Shown: positions 37,622-50,854, counted from the first letter of the stretch. The stretch is 64,000 nucleotides of DNA from Luzula sylvatica (GCA_946800325.1 OX326957.1:50029307-50093306); one strand, 5' to 3'. The notes: generated by a model not told the origin, from the letters alone. Numbers and translations: made by a program.

Positions 37622-38506
37622 TGTTGGGTATCGGTATCACTACCGAGCCACGCGCAGCGGATTGAATGGCCCGGTCCGATCCGATCCCGAGGACCACGCC
37701 GTCGTTTTAATGATATGAATCATGCTATGCAACTAATCCTATGAAATTAACTCTTAATTCATAGAGAATCATACCACGTGAAATTGATCACGGAGAAGGG
37801 TTGACTCTTGCGTAGTTGCTCTTGTCCTTGCTTCGACTCCGGCGACAAGCACGTCCCACGCCCGCGCGATTCGACACCTTGCTCAAAGCTCCGATTTGTC
37901 GTATACAACCGGAATTTCTCCGGTTTGGATCCGACCTTGCTCGTTCTTGCTCTCCTTGGATCACAATCCAAGATCTCAGTTGAGATCTCTCTACTCGTAT
38001 CCACCTCGAGTTGTTGCCTTCCGGTTACGTGTAAATCCTTCTAGAATACTTACACGTAATCTTGCTTGAATCTAGAACTTGAAGAAACTCTTTCTCCAAT
38101 TCTTTCTCTCTCTCTAATGGCTAACTTGGTGAAGAAGATGAATAATCCAACCCTCTCTCTAATGCACCAGATATGAGATTATATACCATTAATCTCAGAT
38201 CAAGCCATTAATTACGACAATCAATTCAGGAAAAAACTGAAACAAACAATTCGGAACATAGTTCGTTCGAACTCACTTTTGGGTTCGTTCGAACGAACCA
38301 GTCACTATTAGTATGTTATATTAATTCGTTCGAACTGAATCACTATTCAGTAGAACTAACTATAGTGCGTTCGAACACACTATATAGTTCGTTCGAACGA
38401 ACCCTTTCCTGGTTCAAGAATTCTTACAATCTCATTGTGAGTTCAATTCTTTGATCATCCTTATTTTGTACTTTCTTCTAGTTGAACCAAAATTGTATTT
38501 CCTTCA
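37622..38506 (-). repeat. 3' LTR of element A
   Basis: An 885-bp LTR matching 52194-52878 plus 62311-62514, with a few percent differences by eye. It holds several palindromic sites such as GGTTCGTTCGAACGAACC near 38282-38300 and 38390-38402. The purine tract agtgggagac (minus strand) abuts it at 38507-38516. Confidence 0.93.
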
Positions 38507-38516
38507 GTCTCCCACT

Positions 38517-39643
38517 CAGTTTCAGATCTAACTAAAGATTGTACTAATGTATATCATATATACATTTGTCTAGAGAAAATATATGTATATCATATATACA
38601 ATGATTATATATATTCAAGCTCGAAATAAAACAACTCTATTTGTGACCGCGTAGGTTCGTATCAAGCAGTGGTAGTAAACTTATGCCTAAGTTCACAGGC
38701 TCATGAGAGGGATCTAGGAAAGAATCCATCATAGCTTTCCCAAGTCGAATACGAAAAATGATTGTGATCATTTATACCTATCTCGAACGGTGATATTTAA
38801 TTCTCTTGTTCGCGATATCCGTCAATCAAAAGGCATGGCAATAGTCATCTTTATAATTTGATTGACTATACTTATTGTCTCGATACCCAATTTAATCAAC
38901 AAACACAATCGATATTAACTATTAATATCATTGACTCTGGCCAGAGATTTCGTTGATCAATTCATCGATAGGCCTAAGGGATATATCTTTCTCTCGAAAG
39001 GAACAATTTCTATCTTGATGATTCACATCAAATTCCGTGTTTCAGATAATACCCGATCATAATCCCATGACCATCCTGTTACAGACAGTGGAAGATTATA
39101 TCTAAGTATCATGTTACGCACGAAAAATGATCCATGATCATCTCAAGTGTGAAGAATTAAAATCCCATTCGTAACGATTCCATCTACAATGACTAAACCA
39201 TGTCATGTTATCGCACTTTTGGTCAAGTCACAATATACATAACCTAATGTATATCCATATTCCCGATTCGACAAACTCTTTGTCCTATGATTAGCAAAAC
39301 ATAATCATCACCTCGGCGAATATACTCGTGTACACGTTAGTCTATTATCTTATAATAGATATACTTATCACATAAGTATCCTAATCGTGACTAGGGACGT
39401 TTTGAAATATAACTTTTGAAATGTGACGGTTTTACTTAACATGATCACGTATCACATAAACGCTCACACAAGTCATAAATCAAGGTTCGTGTAATCAAAT
39501 TACACAACCACGCACAAGTTTTCATATAAGAGATAAATGCAAATAAAATATAAAATTTTGAAATTGCATTAATATAGCATAAGTCTTGGGTGATACATCG
39601 TTTACAATAAATAACTTATCATAACAACTATTGTTTTAGATAA
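38517..39643 (-). other. 3' noncoding region of element A
   Basis: This 1.1-kb stretch between RNase H and the purine tract has no coding frame. It shares blocks with the 3' region of family B, for example around 38750-38900 versus 43070-43200. Confidence 0.7.
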
Positions 39644-39911
39644 CTACAAACCAACTTCCTCCTCTAGGTATCTCAAACCTATAGTTCTAGCATGACGTTC
39701 ATGTTTCGCAACTGGAAGTGGCTTCGTAAACGGATCCGCTACATTCTCGTCAGTATCAATCTTCAAAATCACAACATCTTGCCTTTGTAAAATCTCACGA
39801 ATCAAGTGGAATTTACGCAAGATATGTTTGGAGCGATGATGCGATCTCGGTTCCTTGGCCTGTGCTATTGCTCCCGTATTGTCACAATACACAGCCACGG
39901 GTTCCGAGATG
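39644..39911 (-). pseudogene. Copia RNase H, C-terminal end (element A)
   Basis: The minus-strand frame encodes the end of RNase H: EPVAVYCDNTGAIAQAKEP, then HRSKHILRKFHLIREI and ADPFTKPLP, all standard Copia motifs. It continues upstream at 41413 after removal of the Gypsy solo LTR. It closes with a stop at 39644-39646. Confidence 0.93.
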
Positions 39912-39916
39912 CTTGG

Positions 39917-41407
39917 TGATAACGGTCTTTTTGCACGTCTAAAACGCGTATCGTTGTTTTAAAGTCCCGTAATATCAAACAAGTGAATTATATGGTTGTA
40001 TAGCAGAAAATAATAGATTCGTTCCACAGGGAGCTATTGCGTCAAAATAGGATTAAACTTCAGATCTTTAAAATAATTATTTCGAAGTTTCCAAAATTAA
40101 TGAAAATTTGTGTAGAGATAGTTCTGAATATTATCAAATTTATCCTAAAATTTCAAACAATTTGAACAACGGAATAAAAAGTTATTAACGAATTACAATC
40201 AGGTCTCTGAAAAACAGTCCCCTGGAAACAGCAGGTTTTCAGTTTAAGTGACAGTTTTCAAAAATTCATATCAATTCGAATATTTCATGAAATTCTACGA
40301 TTCAAAAAGTTCCCGAAACTAGAAATGAAGATCTACGCAGAACAAAAAGAGAACAAAAATATCACACAAAAAGAGAGCAAAAGATCGAGTCAAGAAACAA
40401 AGATTTAGAGCAAAGAAAGAGATTCATTAAACCACAAACCCTTTACACAATTCCAAGTCAATTAAAGCTACAAGAATTTCAAGAAAGGAAAGAAAACACC
40501 TAAAGAGATGAAGTAAGCTTCGAGTCTCGTCGTGGATGCCTTCCTCGTTGTTCGAGATGCGTAGAAAGCTAGTCACCTCGCACAACTCGTTCCTTTCGTA
40601 CCGATTCACTCGCCAATCGAAGAAATCTCCAAACCGGCTGCATGAACTCGAGATTAGCAAGGAATCAATCGGAAGAAAGCTCCCAATCAATTAGAGAAAG
40701 CTCGTCTCCTTGCTTGCGCGGATTAGGACGAAGAAAGCTTCAATCAAAAACCTCACAACTCGATCTTCGTCGAAGTGTAGACCAACTCACCGAATGAAGT
40801 AAGCTTCTATTCGGTGCTCGATCTTAGAGAATTATCGTTTGAATATGAAATTCTTGTGTGTTCTTGAAAGTTCTTGGACTTGCTTAAGAGGGAGAGAGAG
40901 AGAGAGAGAGAGAGAGAATGGGCATAAAAGAGCGTGAGAGTGCTCCGAAGAGCGGGGGAGGGGAAGCTTTTCTCATAGGCCTTGGGGTCTTATTTATAGT
41001 GTCATTGGGGCTTTCCCATTGGCCGAGATATGGGTGAGAGGATTGAGGGTAGTTGGGGGTGGTAGGTGAGGTAGGTGGGGCTGTAGAGTGGCAATTGTGT
41101 GAGTGGTTTTCGAGTAGAGTTTGGTGCAATCTCTTATGTTGATGATTATTTGCCTTCTCCTTCACACGTGTACCGAATTGGTCGGTATGATATATCGATT
41201 TTAACGGCGTGAGGAGACGAAGGCAACTACACTCTTGGATTGCCGATAATTTCCACCTAAGATCTGTAATTAAGCAATAAAACACACTTAGTGAAGAAAT
41301 ATTCTTGTTATCTCAAATATGAACAATTGTATATATAAAGTTGTGATTCAAAAGGGCTAAAATCCCCAAATTAGATATCAAAAAGGTGCCTTATTTTCCT
41401 CTTATCA
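39917..41407 (-). repeat. Gypsy-type solo LTR with target duplication cttgg
   Basis: A 1491-bp insertion flanked by cttgg at 39912-39916 and 41408-41412. Its ends, TGATAA and TTATCA, form a short inverted repeat. Minus-strand orientation is inferred from the TATAAATA box at 40998-40991, and from its start TGATAAGAGGAA, shared with the Gypsy LTR at 9112. It splits the RNase H frame of element A. A GA microsatellite lies at about 40888-40918. The minus-strand frames of 87 and 133 residues inside have no family features. Confidence 0.9.
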
Positions 41408-41412
41408 CTTGG

Positions 41413-41769
41413 TACAACACCAAGTTCGGTCACGAACTTCTTGACCCAAACCGCCTCCTTTGCGACTTCCGAAGCCGCGATGCATTCTGCTTCCGTCGTA
41501 GAGTCAGCAACTATCAGTTGTTTGAAACTCTTCCTTGTTTGGAAACTGGTATCGGTGTAACCTATTACAACCAATCCGTTATCCTCGCCACCATAAATTA
41601 AAAACTGATCCTTAGTTCTTCTCAAGTACTTAAGGATAGTTTTCACGGCTTGCCAATGCGGATCACCTGGATTCGATTGGTAACGTGATAGGACACTTAA
41701 TGCATATGACACGTCAGGTCTCGTACAGATCATGGCATACATGATAGATCCAACTGCCGAAGCATATGG
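41413..41769 (-). pseudogene. Copia RT end and RNase H start (element A)
   Basis: On the minus strand from 41769 the frame reads PYASAVGSIMYAM, CTRPDVSYALSVLSRYQ, then RNase H up to TELGVVPS at the solo-LTR junction. Between YTDTSFQ and KQLIVADSTTEAE roughly 15-20 residues seem missing compared with Copia relatives, which would remove part of the RNase H core. The ATG of the 153-residue frame belongs to the B2 LTR and is not an original start. Confidence 0.88.
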
Positions 41770-42804
41770 TGTAGGGAATTCACCCGACCCCGGGCACGCG
41801 CAGCGGATATGAAGGCCCGGTCCGGTTCCCAAAATCCAAGATCACGCCATGACTTCAAGGATACGATGCAATAGAAGGATAGATTCATACCGGTGCAAAA
41901 TTGATTGCACTCGAAGGGTTGATTGCTCGCATCCTTCTCTTCTTCGGTGTCACGTTGGTGACTAGCATGTGCGTCCCATACCACACGTCTCCCACCGTCT
42001 TGACACGCCTCCGGTTGTCTTTCGTGCGTCCCACGTCCACACTCTTCCACAGCCGACAGTTTTGCTCCTTCGGTTTGATCACAATCGAAGAGCCACAAGT
42101 GTCGCTCCTCTACGTGTATCCACCTTGAGTCGGAAGACGTCGGTCGCGGGTGCAACTGCCTAGACGAAGCACCGGCGAACTTGCTTAATTAGATCGATTC
42201 TCTACACCGAGAAAAACTCTTTTTCTCGGTTTTCTCTCTTCGCACTCTTTCACTCTTAGAAAGAAGACTCTCAATATTCTGGATTAATCTTATTAATTCA
42301 ACAGGTTGGACTGAATGATCTGCCCAGAGAGAGAGAGAGAGAAACATCCTATTTATATCACATAGCATAAGGATGGGCCAAAAGGCATGTATATCCAATA
42401 TACACCCTTTCACACAGAAAACTGCATGAACCTGTTCAGTATTCTGTCGAAACTAAAATATTAAATCGTTCCAACCGACTTTAAACCTTCACGAAAGTTC
42501 TAGATAATATTATTATCTTTCCAACCCAATTTGGCCTGGCCCAATTGGAGTTCGGATGCGAAAGTTACGGACGTTTTACTAACTGTATGTCAAATTATCG
42601 CACCCTTTCGGTATTCCATTAAAACGACACTGATACTTCGTTCAAATGAAAAATATTTCTACATGAAGGTTATAGATAATCTTATTATCTATCGAACCAT
42701 TCAAATTGTATTTTCCTAGTGAAATTTATGACCACGAATGTACGATTACATTTGTTTATCCTTGTGTACACTTTTACGGTTGATCCGAAACTGTATTTCC
42801 TTCA
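41770..42804 (-). repeat. 3' LTR of B2
   Basis: A 1035-bp LTR, + strand TGTAGGGAATTC... to ...TTTCCTTCA, next to the tract gtctcccactcaattt. The reversed TATAAATA is at 42350-42357. Frames of 62-141 residues overlapping it are spurious. Confidence 0.9.
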
Positions 42805-42820
42805 GTCTCCCACTCAATTT

Positions 42821-44050
42821 CAGATATATCTAAAAGGTACTCATGCATATCCAATATGCACGATTTTAGAGAATATAACTCGCGTATCAAAATACCAAGC
42901 TATGCACATCTCATGTGCCAATTTTATAATCAAGCCCGACTTAGTACGACTCGTTGTGTGACCATGTAGGTTCGGTTAACGATGGCAGTAGGCTGTTTCC
43001 AAAGCACTACAAGCCCATGAGCGGGATCTAGTCACTCCATCATGGCTACCCATGTTAACACGAAAAATGATTGTGATCATTGTGCCTATCTCGAATAGCG
43101 GTTATTAGTTCTCTTGTTAGCGATATCCGTTAATCAAAAGGCATGGTGGTAGTCATCCTTATATTTTGATTAACTGTACTTATTCCTCGATTCCGAACTG
43201 ATTTAACAATTTCAATCGATATTAACCGTTAATATCATTGACTACGGCCGTAGTTTTCGTTAATCAATTCGTCGAGTGGCCAAAGAGATATCTCTTCCTT
43301 TCGGAATAAACAATTCCTATCTTGGAGACTCACATTGAATTCCGTGTTTCGGACAATACCCAATGATGACCATTTTGACTCCCTGTTACGGTGAGCGTAA
43401 GGTCATATCAAAGCATTGTGTTACGCACGTAACGCAATCAATGGTCCCCTCAAGTATGAAGAACCTAATACCCTACTCATCGCAAGTCCATCCATAATGA
43501 CTAAACCATGTCATGGTCTAGCGGCTTCGGTCATATCCAATATATGTCACCTAGCATATATCTACGTTCCCGATTCGACAAACACATTTGTCCTATGATT
43601 AGCAAAACATAATCATCTCCTCGGCTAACGTACTAGTGTACGCGTTCAGTCTATTCCCTTGTAATAGAAATGCTTCTCTCTTAAGCAAACTGACCCGCGA
43701 CTAGGGATGTTTAGAAATGAAACTTTAGGCGTGACGGTTTTGCTGCACATAATCATCAATTATGCCGGCGTCCACACAAGCTCAAATCAGGGTTCATGTA
43801 ATCAAATTACACAACCCGCACACAGTTTTCATATAAGTTGAATGCATATTAGTTTAAGTAAACAAAAATTTTAAAGGGATGCATTCATATGGATTAAGTA
43901 TTTGGGTGATACAACGTTTACCTATGGGTATCTCCATACCCACAACCTGCGAGGACTATCATATTAGATAATTACACTCTACTCTCTTCTTCCTCCTCTA
44001 GGTATCTCCATACCCATAGTCATCGCATGACAGTCACGCGCGACTAGAGA
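42821..44050 (-). other. Noncoding 3' region of B2
   Basis: Counterpart of 4481-5669 in B1 and of 38517-39643 in element A. Frames such as 43416-43598 mirror the B1 frame at 4888-5070 and are not evidence of coding. Confidence 0.6.
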
Positions 44051-47000
44051 GAGCGGTTTTGTAAACGGGTCCGCACGTTGCTGCTAGTGTTAATCATCAT
44101 CAGGTTTGGAACATTGCCAATACCTACGATCACATCATTTCACAAAATTTCATGGATCAATGAAATTTTCTGAGTATTGGCTAGAAGTGGTTGTGACCTC
44201 GGCATTTTTGGCTTGTATTATTGCGTTTCACGCAATACACAACCATAAATCGGATAACTCGTGACTACTCGAGTTTGCGATTAATAACCGCAATATACTC
44301 GCCTCCGTAAATAGAATCATAAACTATTGGTCATGTGGAACCTTTCCACATAACCGTGTTTTCGTTTAAGCAAAATATGTACACACTTTGTGATCGAAAG
44401 TCGTGCTACATATTTGGACGTGCCATATTTGGAAACAGTTGTTGTTATAACTCTTTATAACCAACACGTCCTCCACACCATTATAGATAAAACAAAATCC
44501 TGAATTCTTTCGCAAAGTATTCAAGGATAAACTTCACCGCTATCAATACAAATCCCGATGGGTTTAAATATGCATAACCATTATGTATATATATGTATAA
44601 CCATTATACATTCACAAGAGTTAGTCTCATGTAATCGCATTACATTCAAACTCGTGCGATTCCCTTGGATTTTATTCACGGTCAATAGACGCTTCATCCG
44701 TACGACACATATCCACATACATATCATGGCATACATATAGATTCTCACATCAAAATGTGAAGCATCATATCATTTCTATTTTTGCGCTGCTTGATGTCTC
44801 ACATCGAGCCACAAAAATATATGCCATTCGGCATTTCGATTTAACTCCGCCAAGGAGTTATATGTTGAAAACCATTTTCAACAATATGTCGATATACGTA
44901 TGATAATATAGAACGAGGAACTTCTTAGATCTATCCTATAGATCTTCACGCTTAATTCATAAGCGGTCTCGCCTAAATCCTTTGTCGTTACAAGAAATAT
45001 AACGTGGCTCCCACTAACCTTCATGTGTACACAAAGTTTCCATTCGTTCCGACAATTTTATAACAGTTTATAACTTCGCCAAAACGAATATTCCAATTCC
45101 GAGAAGCTTTCTCTAATCCATCATATGGATCGTTAAAGCATGCATATCATATTCTCGATTCTTATGAATCGACAAAACCGTAAAGTTGTGTCATGTACAC
45201 ATCCTTTCATAATATTTCTGTCAAGAAATTTGGTCTTGACATTCATTTTTCCATATCACGTATTCTCAATACGCGACCATGACAGCAGAATTTCGAGAAT
45301 GTGAAAGTATGGCAACATGCGAAAACGTTTCTTCATAGTCCAACTATGAATTACTTGAAACTCTTCGCTACGAGCCTCGCTTTGCATATATGAAAATTCC
45401 TATCCATGTAGGTTCTTCACCTTGAAAACCCATTCACATTTCACGGGTCTAACCCTGAAAGTAATGAAATCAAGTTCTAAACTTGATAATTTACACGGAT
45501 CGAATCTCAGATTTCATGACACCTTGCCATGTGGAACCGTTAATTTTCATAGCATCCTTGTAGGATATCGAATCACCATATGATTTCGATCTATCATCAT
45601 TAGCAACGATAAATCCGTATTTACCGGTTTATGATATAGTCTACTTGATCTACGAAAAATTCCTTTGTGTGTTCGATTCGTATTCATCAACTCTTGATGA
45701 AGTCGTGTCAACTTTCGTTGGTACAATGTTCATTTTTCAGATCTCGAACTCTTTCGAGATTTATTCTACTCCCACTAACCCGCATAGAGATAAGCGACAT
45801 CAAGTTCCAAACTTGTGCGCATCCAGTTCTCCTCTAAGAAGGCATCTCTTCGAGCCATGAAAATCTCATTTTCGTCGGGACGTTAGAACTAATACCCTTT
45901 AGGTTCCTTAAGGATATATCATAACCGAACAATTTTCAGATTTGGGATTGAGTTTAACCGAAACAAATTTCGAAATTTACTCACATCCTAAATCTGTACA
46001 CAAGACAACTTCGGAACCATTCCGATCCATATCTCATATGGCGTCTTTTGTACCGATTAGAAGGTTTATGGTCCATATCATATATGCAACCATTCATTAG
46101 TGCCGCTGTCTTAAGGGCGTATCCCCAAAACATTTTTGGGAAATCCGATTGATTTATCATTTATCGAACCATGTCTAACATGCGTTCATTTCCTCTTTTC
46201 GAATACATCTCAATGTTCCGAAATGAAGATAATCGTGAAACGATTCCACAATCATAAATGATCATCAATACTTATAACTCAAATATCGCCTCTTCGATCC
46301 TATCGAAGTACATAGCTCAAATACTCGCCTCCTCGATCCTATCAAAGGGCTTTGATTTTCTTGCTTAGTCGATTTTGTATTTCGTTTTGAAACTCTTTGA
46401 ACCTTTCAAAAGTATCCGCTTCGGCACGCATTAAACAGATATTACCGTATCTATTTGAACCATCCGTAAACGTAACAAAATACTGATAGCCTCCTCTTGC
46501 CTCGGAACTTATCGGAACATTTACATCTTAATGTAATTTCCAATAATTTGTTGGATCTTTCTCCAACCTTTGGAGAATGACGCCCTTTGTCGTCTTGCCT
46601 AATAAATAAGTATCGCATTAATCAATCGAATCTAATTCAAATGATTCTAGCAATCCATCTTATGGAATCTAGATACGTCTATCTCGTTTATAAGGCCATG
46701 ACGACAATGCCAAAAGAAGCAATCGACTTCTAGGTTTAATCCTCCTCGGATTTCACCGTTCTTTGAGTCATTAGTTTGGACAACTCTTTGTCCGAACTTT
46801 CTGTTTGGAAAATATTTTCCCAAAATACCCTTAGACATTTATTTCTTTCGATCCCAACCTTGAATTACAAGGACATCCGCGCATCTCTATGCATTGAATT
46901 CCTCGGATGATCCGAGCATCTCCAATTCAAATTTAAATCGCATCTTATGCAATTTCGGGATCGACTTATCTATCGAATGCATATGATATTCGGTCACGAA

Positions 47001-47330
47001 GATCAAATCTCGTACCATCAACACACGAGTGTTAATCAAAGACCCATTCGGCGTCTCAAAATTAACCTACTCTTTGAGCCGAATCGAACCATTCAACGCG
47101 CTCTAGCTCTTGAAACTATTTCATGAGCGTTGTGTTTTACTTTCGTATGCACCCAAATTCTCAAAACAATTTTGAGAAATTTGCGTCTATACATGCCACC
47201 ACAAAGCACGTTATATCGTTCGATTTCTTCTTAAAGTCTATCGAACCCGGCTTTCTCTAAAGCCAAAGCCTCGAGTCCTGAATGTACCATTTCCGTGTCC
47301 AGCACGTTCCTTTAAGTCTAAGAACTATTC
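44051..47330 (-). pseudogene. Decayed Copia gag-pol remnant in B2
   Basis: Fragments on the minus strand match B1: the GAG-pre-integrase piece FFWHCRHGLINE and MSKGILGK lie at 46838-46647. No domain is open. Many short inverted repeats of B1 are kept (for example near 44100-44350, 44863-44884 and 44928-44946) while others have lost a base. Confidence 0.75.
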
Positions 47331-48993
47331 TTTGACTATCAAGGTTAATTACGGTAATTCCGGCCCAAAATCTATCTATCATATCGATCTCATCGATATA
47401 TTTGGTGTTGCTAGAAAACATAATTCTAAACGGATGATGAAAATTAAGCTCCTAACCGTGCGTACTTAATCTATTTGCATATATGATAATTATATGACAG
47501 TGCTATTTTATCGAATCGATAACCCTCATACCGATACGGGACTCCAAGTCCATAACACTCAAGACCCATATATCACGATCCTCCCATAAGTTGCTTTGGC
47601 AGACTAGTGGGATCTCGCTATTTAGGTAGGATTATATCCAATCGCATCATATGCGACTCTTGAACCTTTATAGGATTTCGGTGATGGATCGTATCATATA
47701 CAATCCCATTTCCGTGTGTGCATCCTATCTATGCCCCAAACTTCCAATCAAGTCGGCTTTGGCCTTAACCCTTATTGGCTTGAACGGTTAAGTCACAACC
47801 ATACTCAACGTATCGTTCAAATAAACTACTAATAAGTCGGCTTTGGCCCTAACCCTTGTCAGTCCCTATTTAACGCTTGCCACCCCGTCGATGACTACAA
47901 CAACCCATGTCGGCTTTGGCCTTAACCCATGTGAGACGTAGTACCGAACATAGTGGTTGTGAATATGGAAGGCATTTCCATGACTTAAATATTATGAGGG
48001 ATCATGACATTCATGTTTCTAAATTCGTGACATAATCATATTATATCACTATCACAAGATTTCTAAATGCATATGATTTAATTAGGGAGAATAATTATTC
48101 TAAATAAATACTTATCTTATATGCTAGTATGATTGATGCCGATCATATCGATATAAAAAACTCAAAATTCCGAGTTGTGTAGCCAAAGTTATCGCGAAAA
48201 CAAAATCACAAACCAGAAACTAGTCCGTTATAACGCACCATAGTCCGTTACAACGGACCTCCGATTTACTTAACTCCGTTACAACGGACACCATGTCCGT
48301 TACAACGCTATTTAATCCGGAGATTGACCAAAATTGCCAGAAACATGTCTGTTATAACGCAACCTATGTCCGTTACCACGAACTAACTTGTGAACCATTC
48401 CGTTACAACGGACCCCAAAGGAAACCAAAGGCATCCCCTCATCCTCGTATCACATACAAGGTCCGTTACAACGGAACTATGTCCGTTATAACGGACTATC
48501 CGTTTATTCACAGTCCTCCTCACATCCTTGTATCATATACAGGGTCCGTTACAACGGATCAACCAGTCCGTTATAACGGACTATGTGAATTTCGCAGATA
48601 ATCCCCAATTTTATGTATCTTATACAGTGTCCGTTACAATGGATCAACCAGTCCGTTATAACGGACTATACGATTTTGGCAGATTATCCCCAATTCCAGT
48701 ATCATATACAGTGTCCGTTACAACGGATCAACCAGTCCGTTGTAACGGACTATGCGATTTTTCTGCAGTTTTGTATGTTTTCGCTCGTTTCCAAAAAGAT
48801 CAATCATGAAACATTTTCACGATCATTCCTAGATACTCTTAATCAACTTTTGATCGATCTCTAGTAAATTCCACTTGTGATTTTAACGGAATTTGACTTT
48901 CTCTATATGTAACATCATGCAAACGGGTACGAACTTTGATAACCCGTGTGTATATCAAATATACGACTATGATTCGACCCTCGAGTCGATGGC
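47331..48993 (-). other. Leader region of B2 with conserved blocks
   Basis: It shares with element A's leader the blocks near 47575-47665 (A: 51015-51105) and 47960-48000 (A: 51380-51415). The phrase tcggctttggcc recurs three times at about 47755, 47842 and 47910. No coding frame is supported. Confidence 0.6.
48208..48750. repeat. Cluster of GTCCGTTATAACGGAC-type palindromes in B2 leader
   Basis: At least 15 full or partial copies of GTCCGTTACAACGGA or AGTCCGTTATAACGGACT occur within about 540 bp. From 48530 they form a tandem array of ~90-bp units containing tatcatatacag and ggatcaaccagtccgtt. The 83-102-residue frames here reflect this repeat. Confidence 0.9.
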
Positions 48994-49009
48994 GATCGCT
49001 CTGATACCA
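48994..49009 (-). other. Primer binding site of B2
   Basis: On the minus strand the sequence TGGTATCAGAGCGATC sits one base after the LTR end. It is complementary to the 3' end of initiator tRNA-Met, the usual Copia primer. Confidence 0.88.
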
Positions 49010-49010
49010 C

Positions 49011-49137
49011 TGTAGGGAATTCACCCGACCCCGGTCCCGCGCAGCGGATATGATTGCAATAGAAGGATAGATTCATACCGGTGCAAAATTGATTCATACC
49101 GGTGCAAAATTGATTGCCATGACTTCGAGGATACGAT
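49011..49137 (-). repeat. Scrambled stump of B2 5' LTR
   Basis: Compared with 41770-41930, the LTR start is followed out of order: the terminal ~43 bp, then the gcaatagaaggatag...attgatt segment, a second copy of cataccggtgcaaaattgat, then the gccatgacttcgaggatacg segment that should precede it. Element A integrase sequence follows at once. The joins have 2-4 bp of microhomology. Confidence 0.85.
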
Positions 49138-50854
49138 CAGAATACTCGCCTCCTCGATCTGATCGAAGTGTTTTGATTGTCTTGCCAAGTTGATTTTGAA
49201 CCTCATTCTGAAATTCTTTGAACTTTTCAAAAGATTCAGATTTGTTACGCATTAAGTAAATATACCCATATCTACTATAATCATCCGTAAACGTTATGAA
49301 GTATCGATAACCTCCTCTTGCCTCGGTATTAATTGGACCACATACATCAGAATGTATAAGTTCCAACAGTTCCTTGGACCTTTCTCCAACCTTGGAGAAT
49401 GGTGATTTTGTCATCTTCCCAAGTAAGCAAGATTCACATTGTCCAAATGAATCAAATTCAAATGAATCCAAAAGTCCATCCTTATGGAGTTTTGAGATGC
49501 GTTTCTCGTTTATATGGCCAAGTCGACAATGCCAAAAGTAAGTCTTGTTATCAACTTTAGGTTTAATCCGATTTGTGTTTATATTATAGATTGATTTATC
49601 ATTTGTGTAATTCATATCTAAAACGTAAAGACCATTTTCTAATAGAACATTTCCATAGAATAAATTATCATTACAAATAGAAAATTCATTATTCTTAATA
49701 ATAAATTCATAACCATCATTAGCAAGTCTAGACACACTAATGATGTTCTTACACAAACTTGGAACCAAATAACAATTATTAAGTTCTAAAATAAATCCAC
49801 TCGGTAAAGTAAGATAAACATCTCCGACGGCCAACGCAGCAACTTTTACTCCATTCCCAACTCGAAGATCCATTTCACCTCGTGTTAACTTCCTTCTATT
49901 TTGAAGAACCTGCATATTTCGACAAATATGAGTTCCACAACCGGTATCTAATACCCAATTGTCCAAAATTGAAACGTTAACATCTATAATAGTCATACCT
50001 GCGGTTCCGGCTTCCAAAGCCTTCCCCTTGCTTTTCTTCACCTCCTCAAGGTAAATCTTGCAATTTCTTTTCCAATGCCCACTCTTTTTGCAATGGAAGC
50101 AGGTGACATCCTCGGATTTCTCCTTTCTTTTAGTCTTAGGTTTGGACAACAACTTGCCCACACCGCCCTTGGACTTTTGTTTCTTACGAATCCCACCTTG
50201 AATCATGAGGACATCCTTAGCAACTCTTGCTTTGGGTTCCCCCGATGCCTTAAGCATCTCCGACTCAAAGTTCTTGAGCATCCCATGGAGCTCGGGAATC
50301 GTCTTGTTCATCGAATGCATATGATAGTTCGTCACGAAAGTTGAGAAAATTGGTGGCAATGCACACAAGATCAAATCTTGTTGCATTATCGGTGACACCT
50401 TTTCACCCAATTTCTCGAAATGATCAATCAACGATTGAACCTTTAACACGTGAGTGCTAACCGAAGATCCGTTAGGCATCTTACAGTTAACCAACTCCTT
50501 CAATGTATTGAACCTTTCAATCCGTTCTTGCTCTTGGAACATTTCCTTGAGCGTCGCATTAATCTCATACGCATCCGAATCCTCGAATTGCTTTTGCAAA
50601 TTCGCGTCCATACATGCCAACAAGAGGCATGTCACGTCATTTGACTCCTTCTTAAGTTTGTCAACTTCCGCCTTTTCTTCGGGCGAAGCCTTATCATCGG
50701 GAGTCACCATCTTCGTGTCTAACACGTGACTCTTGCACTCTTGCCTAAGAACAATTCTTAGGTTACGGTGCCAGTCAAGATAGTTCTTGCCAACTAGCTT
50801 CTCCCTTTCCAATACCGATCTAATTGACATGGAGTTGGTGTTGCTTGAAGTCAT
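49138..50854 (-). pseudogene. Copia Gag-protease-integrase (element A), 3'-truncated
   Basis: An open frame of about 570 native residues, starting MTSSNTNSMSIRS at 50854. Gag fills residues 1-250. A CCHC zinc knuckle CFHCKKSGHWKRNC lies near 252-265 and the protease site LDTGCGTHIC near 302. GAG-pre-integrase (YFWHCRLGHINEKR) lies near 450, followed by the integrase core with LIHSDVCGP and LRSDRGGEYSD. The reading frame then enters the B2 LTR stump and stops at 49094, so the last integrase catalytic Glu and all of RT are absent. This is the best view of the ancestral protein from which family B decayed. It looks Tork/Tnt1-like by motif style. Confidence 0.93.

Larger units (their letters stand above)
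41770..49137 (-). mobile_element. Family B element, copy B2, inserted in element A
   Basis: In minus orientation: an intact 3' LTR (41770-42804), purine tract, noncoding 3' region, decayed gag-pol remnants, a palindromic leader, primer site, and a scrambled stump of the 5' LTR. It is flanked by element A RT/RNase H at one side and A integrase at the other. The interior corresponds to B1 with the same frame-breaking differences from element A. The left flank tatgg (41765-41769) has no matching copy at the right because that end is rearranged. Confidence 0.9.

Noticed and set aside
40884..41285. 133-residue minus-strand frame, Pro/Ser/Thr-rich
   Set aside because: It lies within a Gypsy solo LTR and ends in a GA microsatellite; no family features.
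41730..42155. 141-residue minus-strand frame
   Set aside because: It runs through the B2 LTR into element A and has no relation to a known protein; the same LTR in B1 gives different frames.
48208..48750. CRISPR-like regularly spaced repeats
   Set aside because: This is plant nuclear DNA; repeat units are palindromes with similar spacers inside a retrotransposon leader.
48293..48864. 83-102-residue frames with repeated VRYNG or QSVITDY
   Set aside because: They are translations of the palindromic leader repeat in B2.
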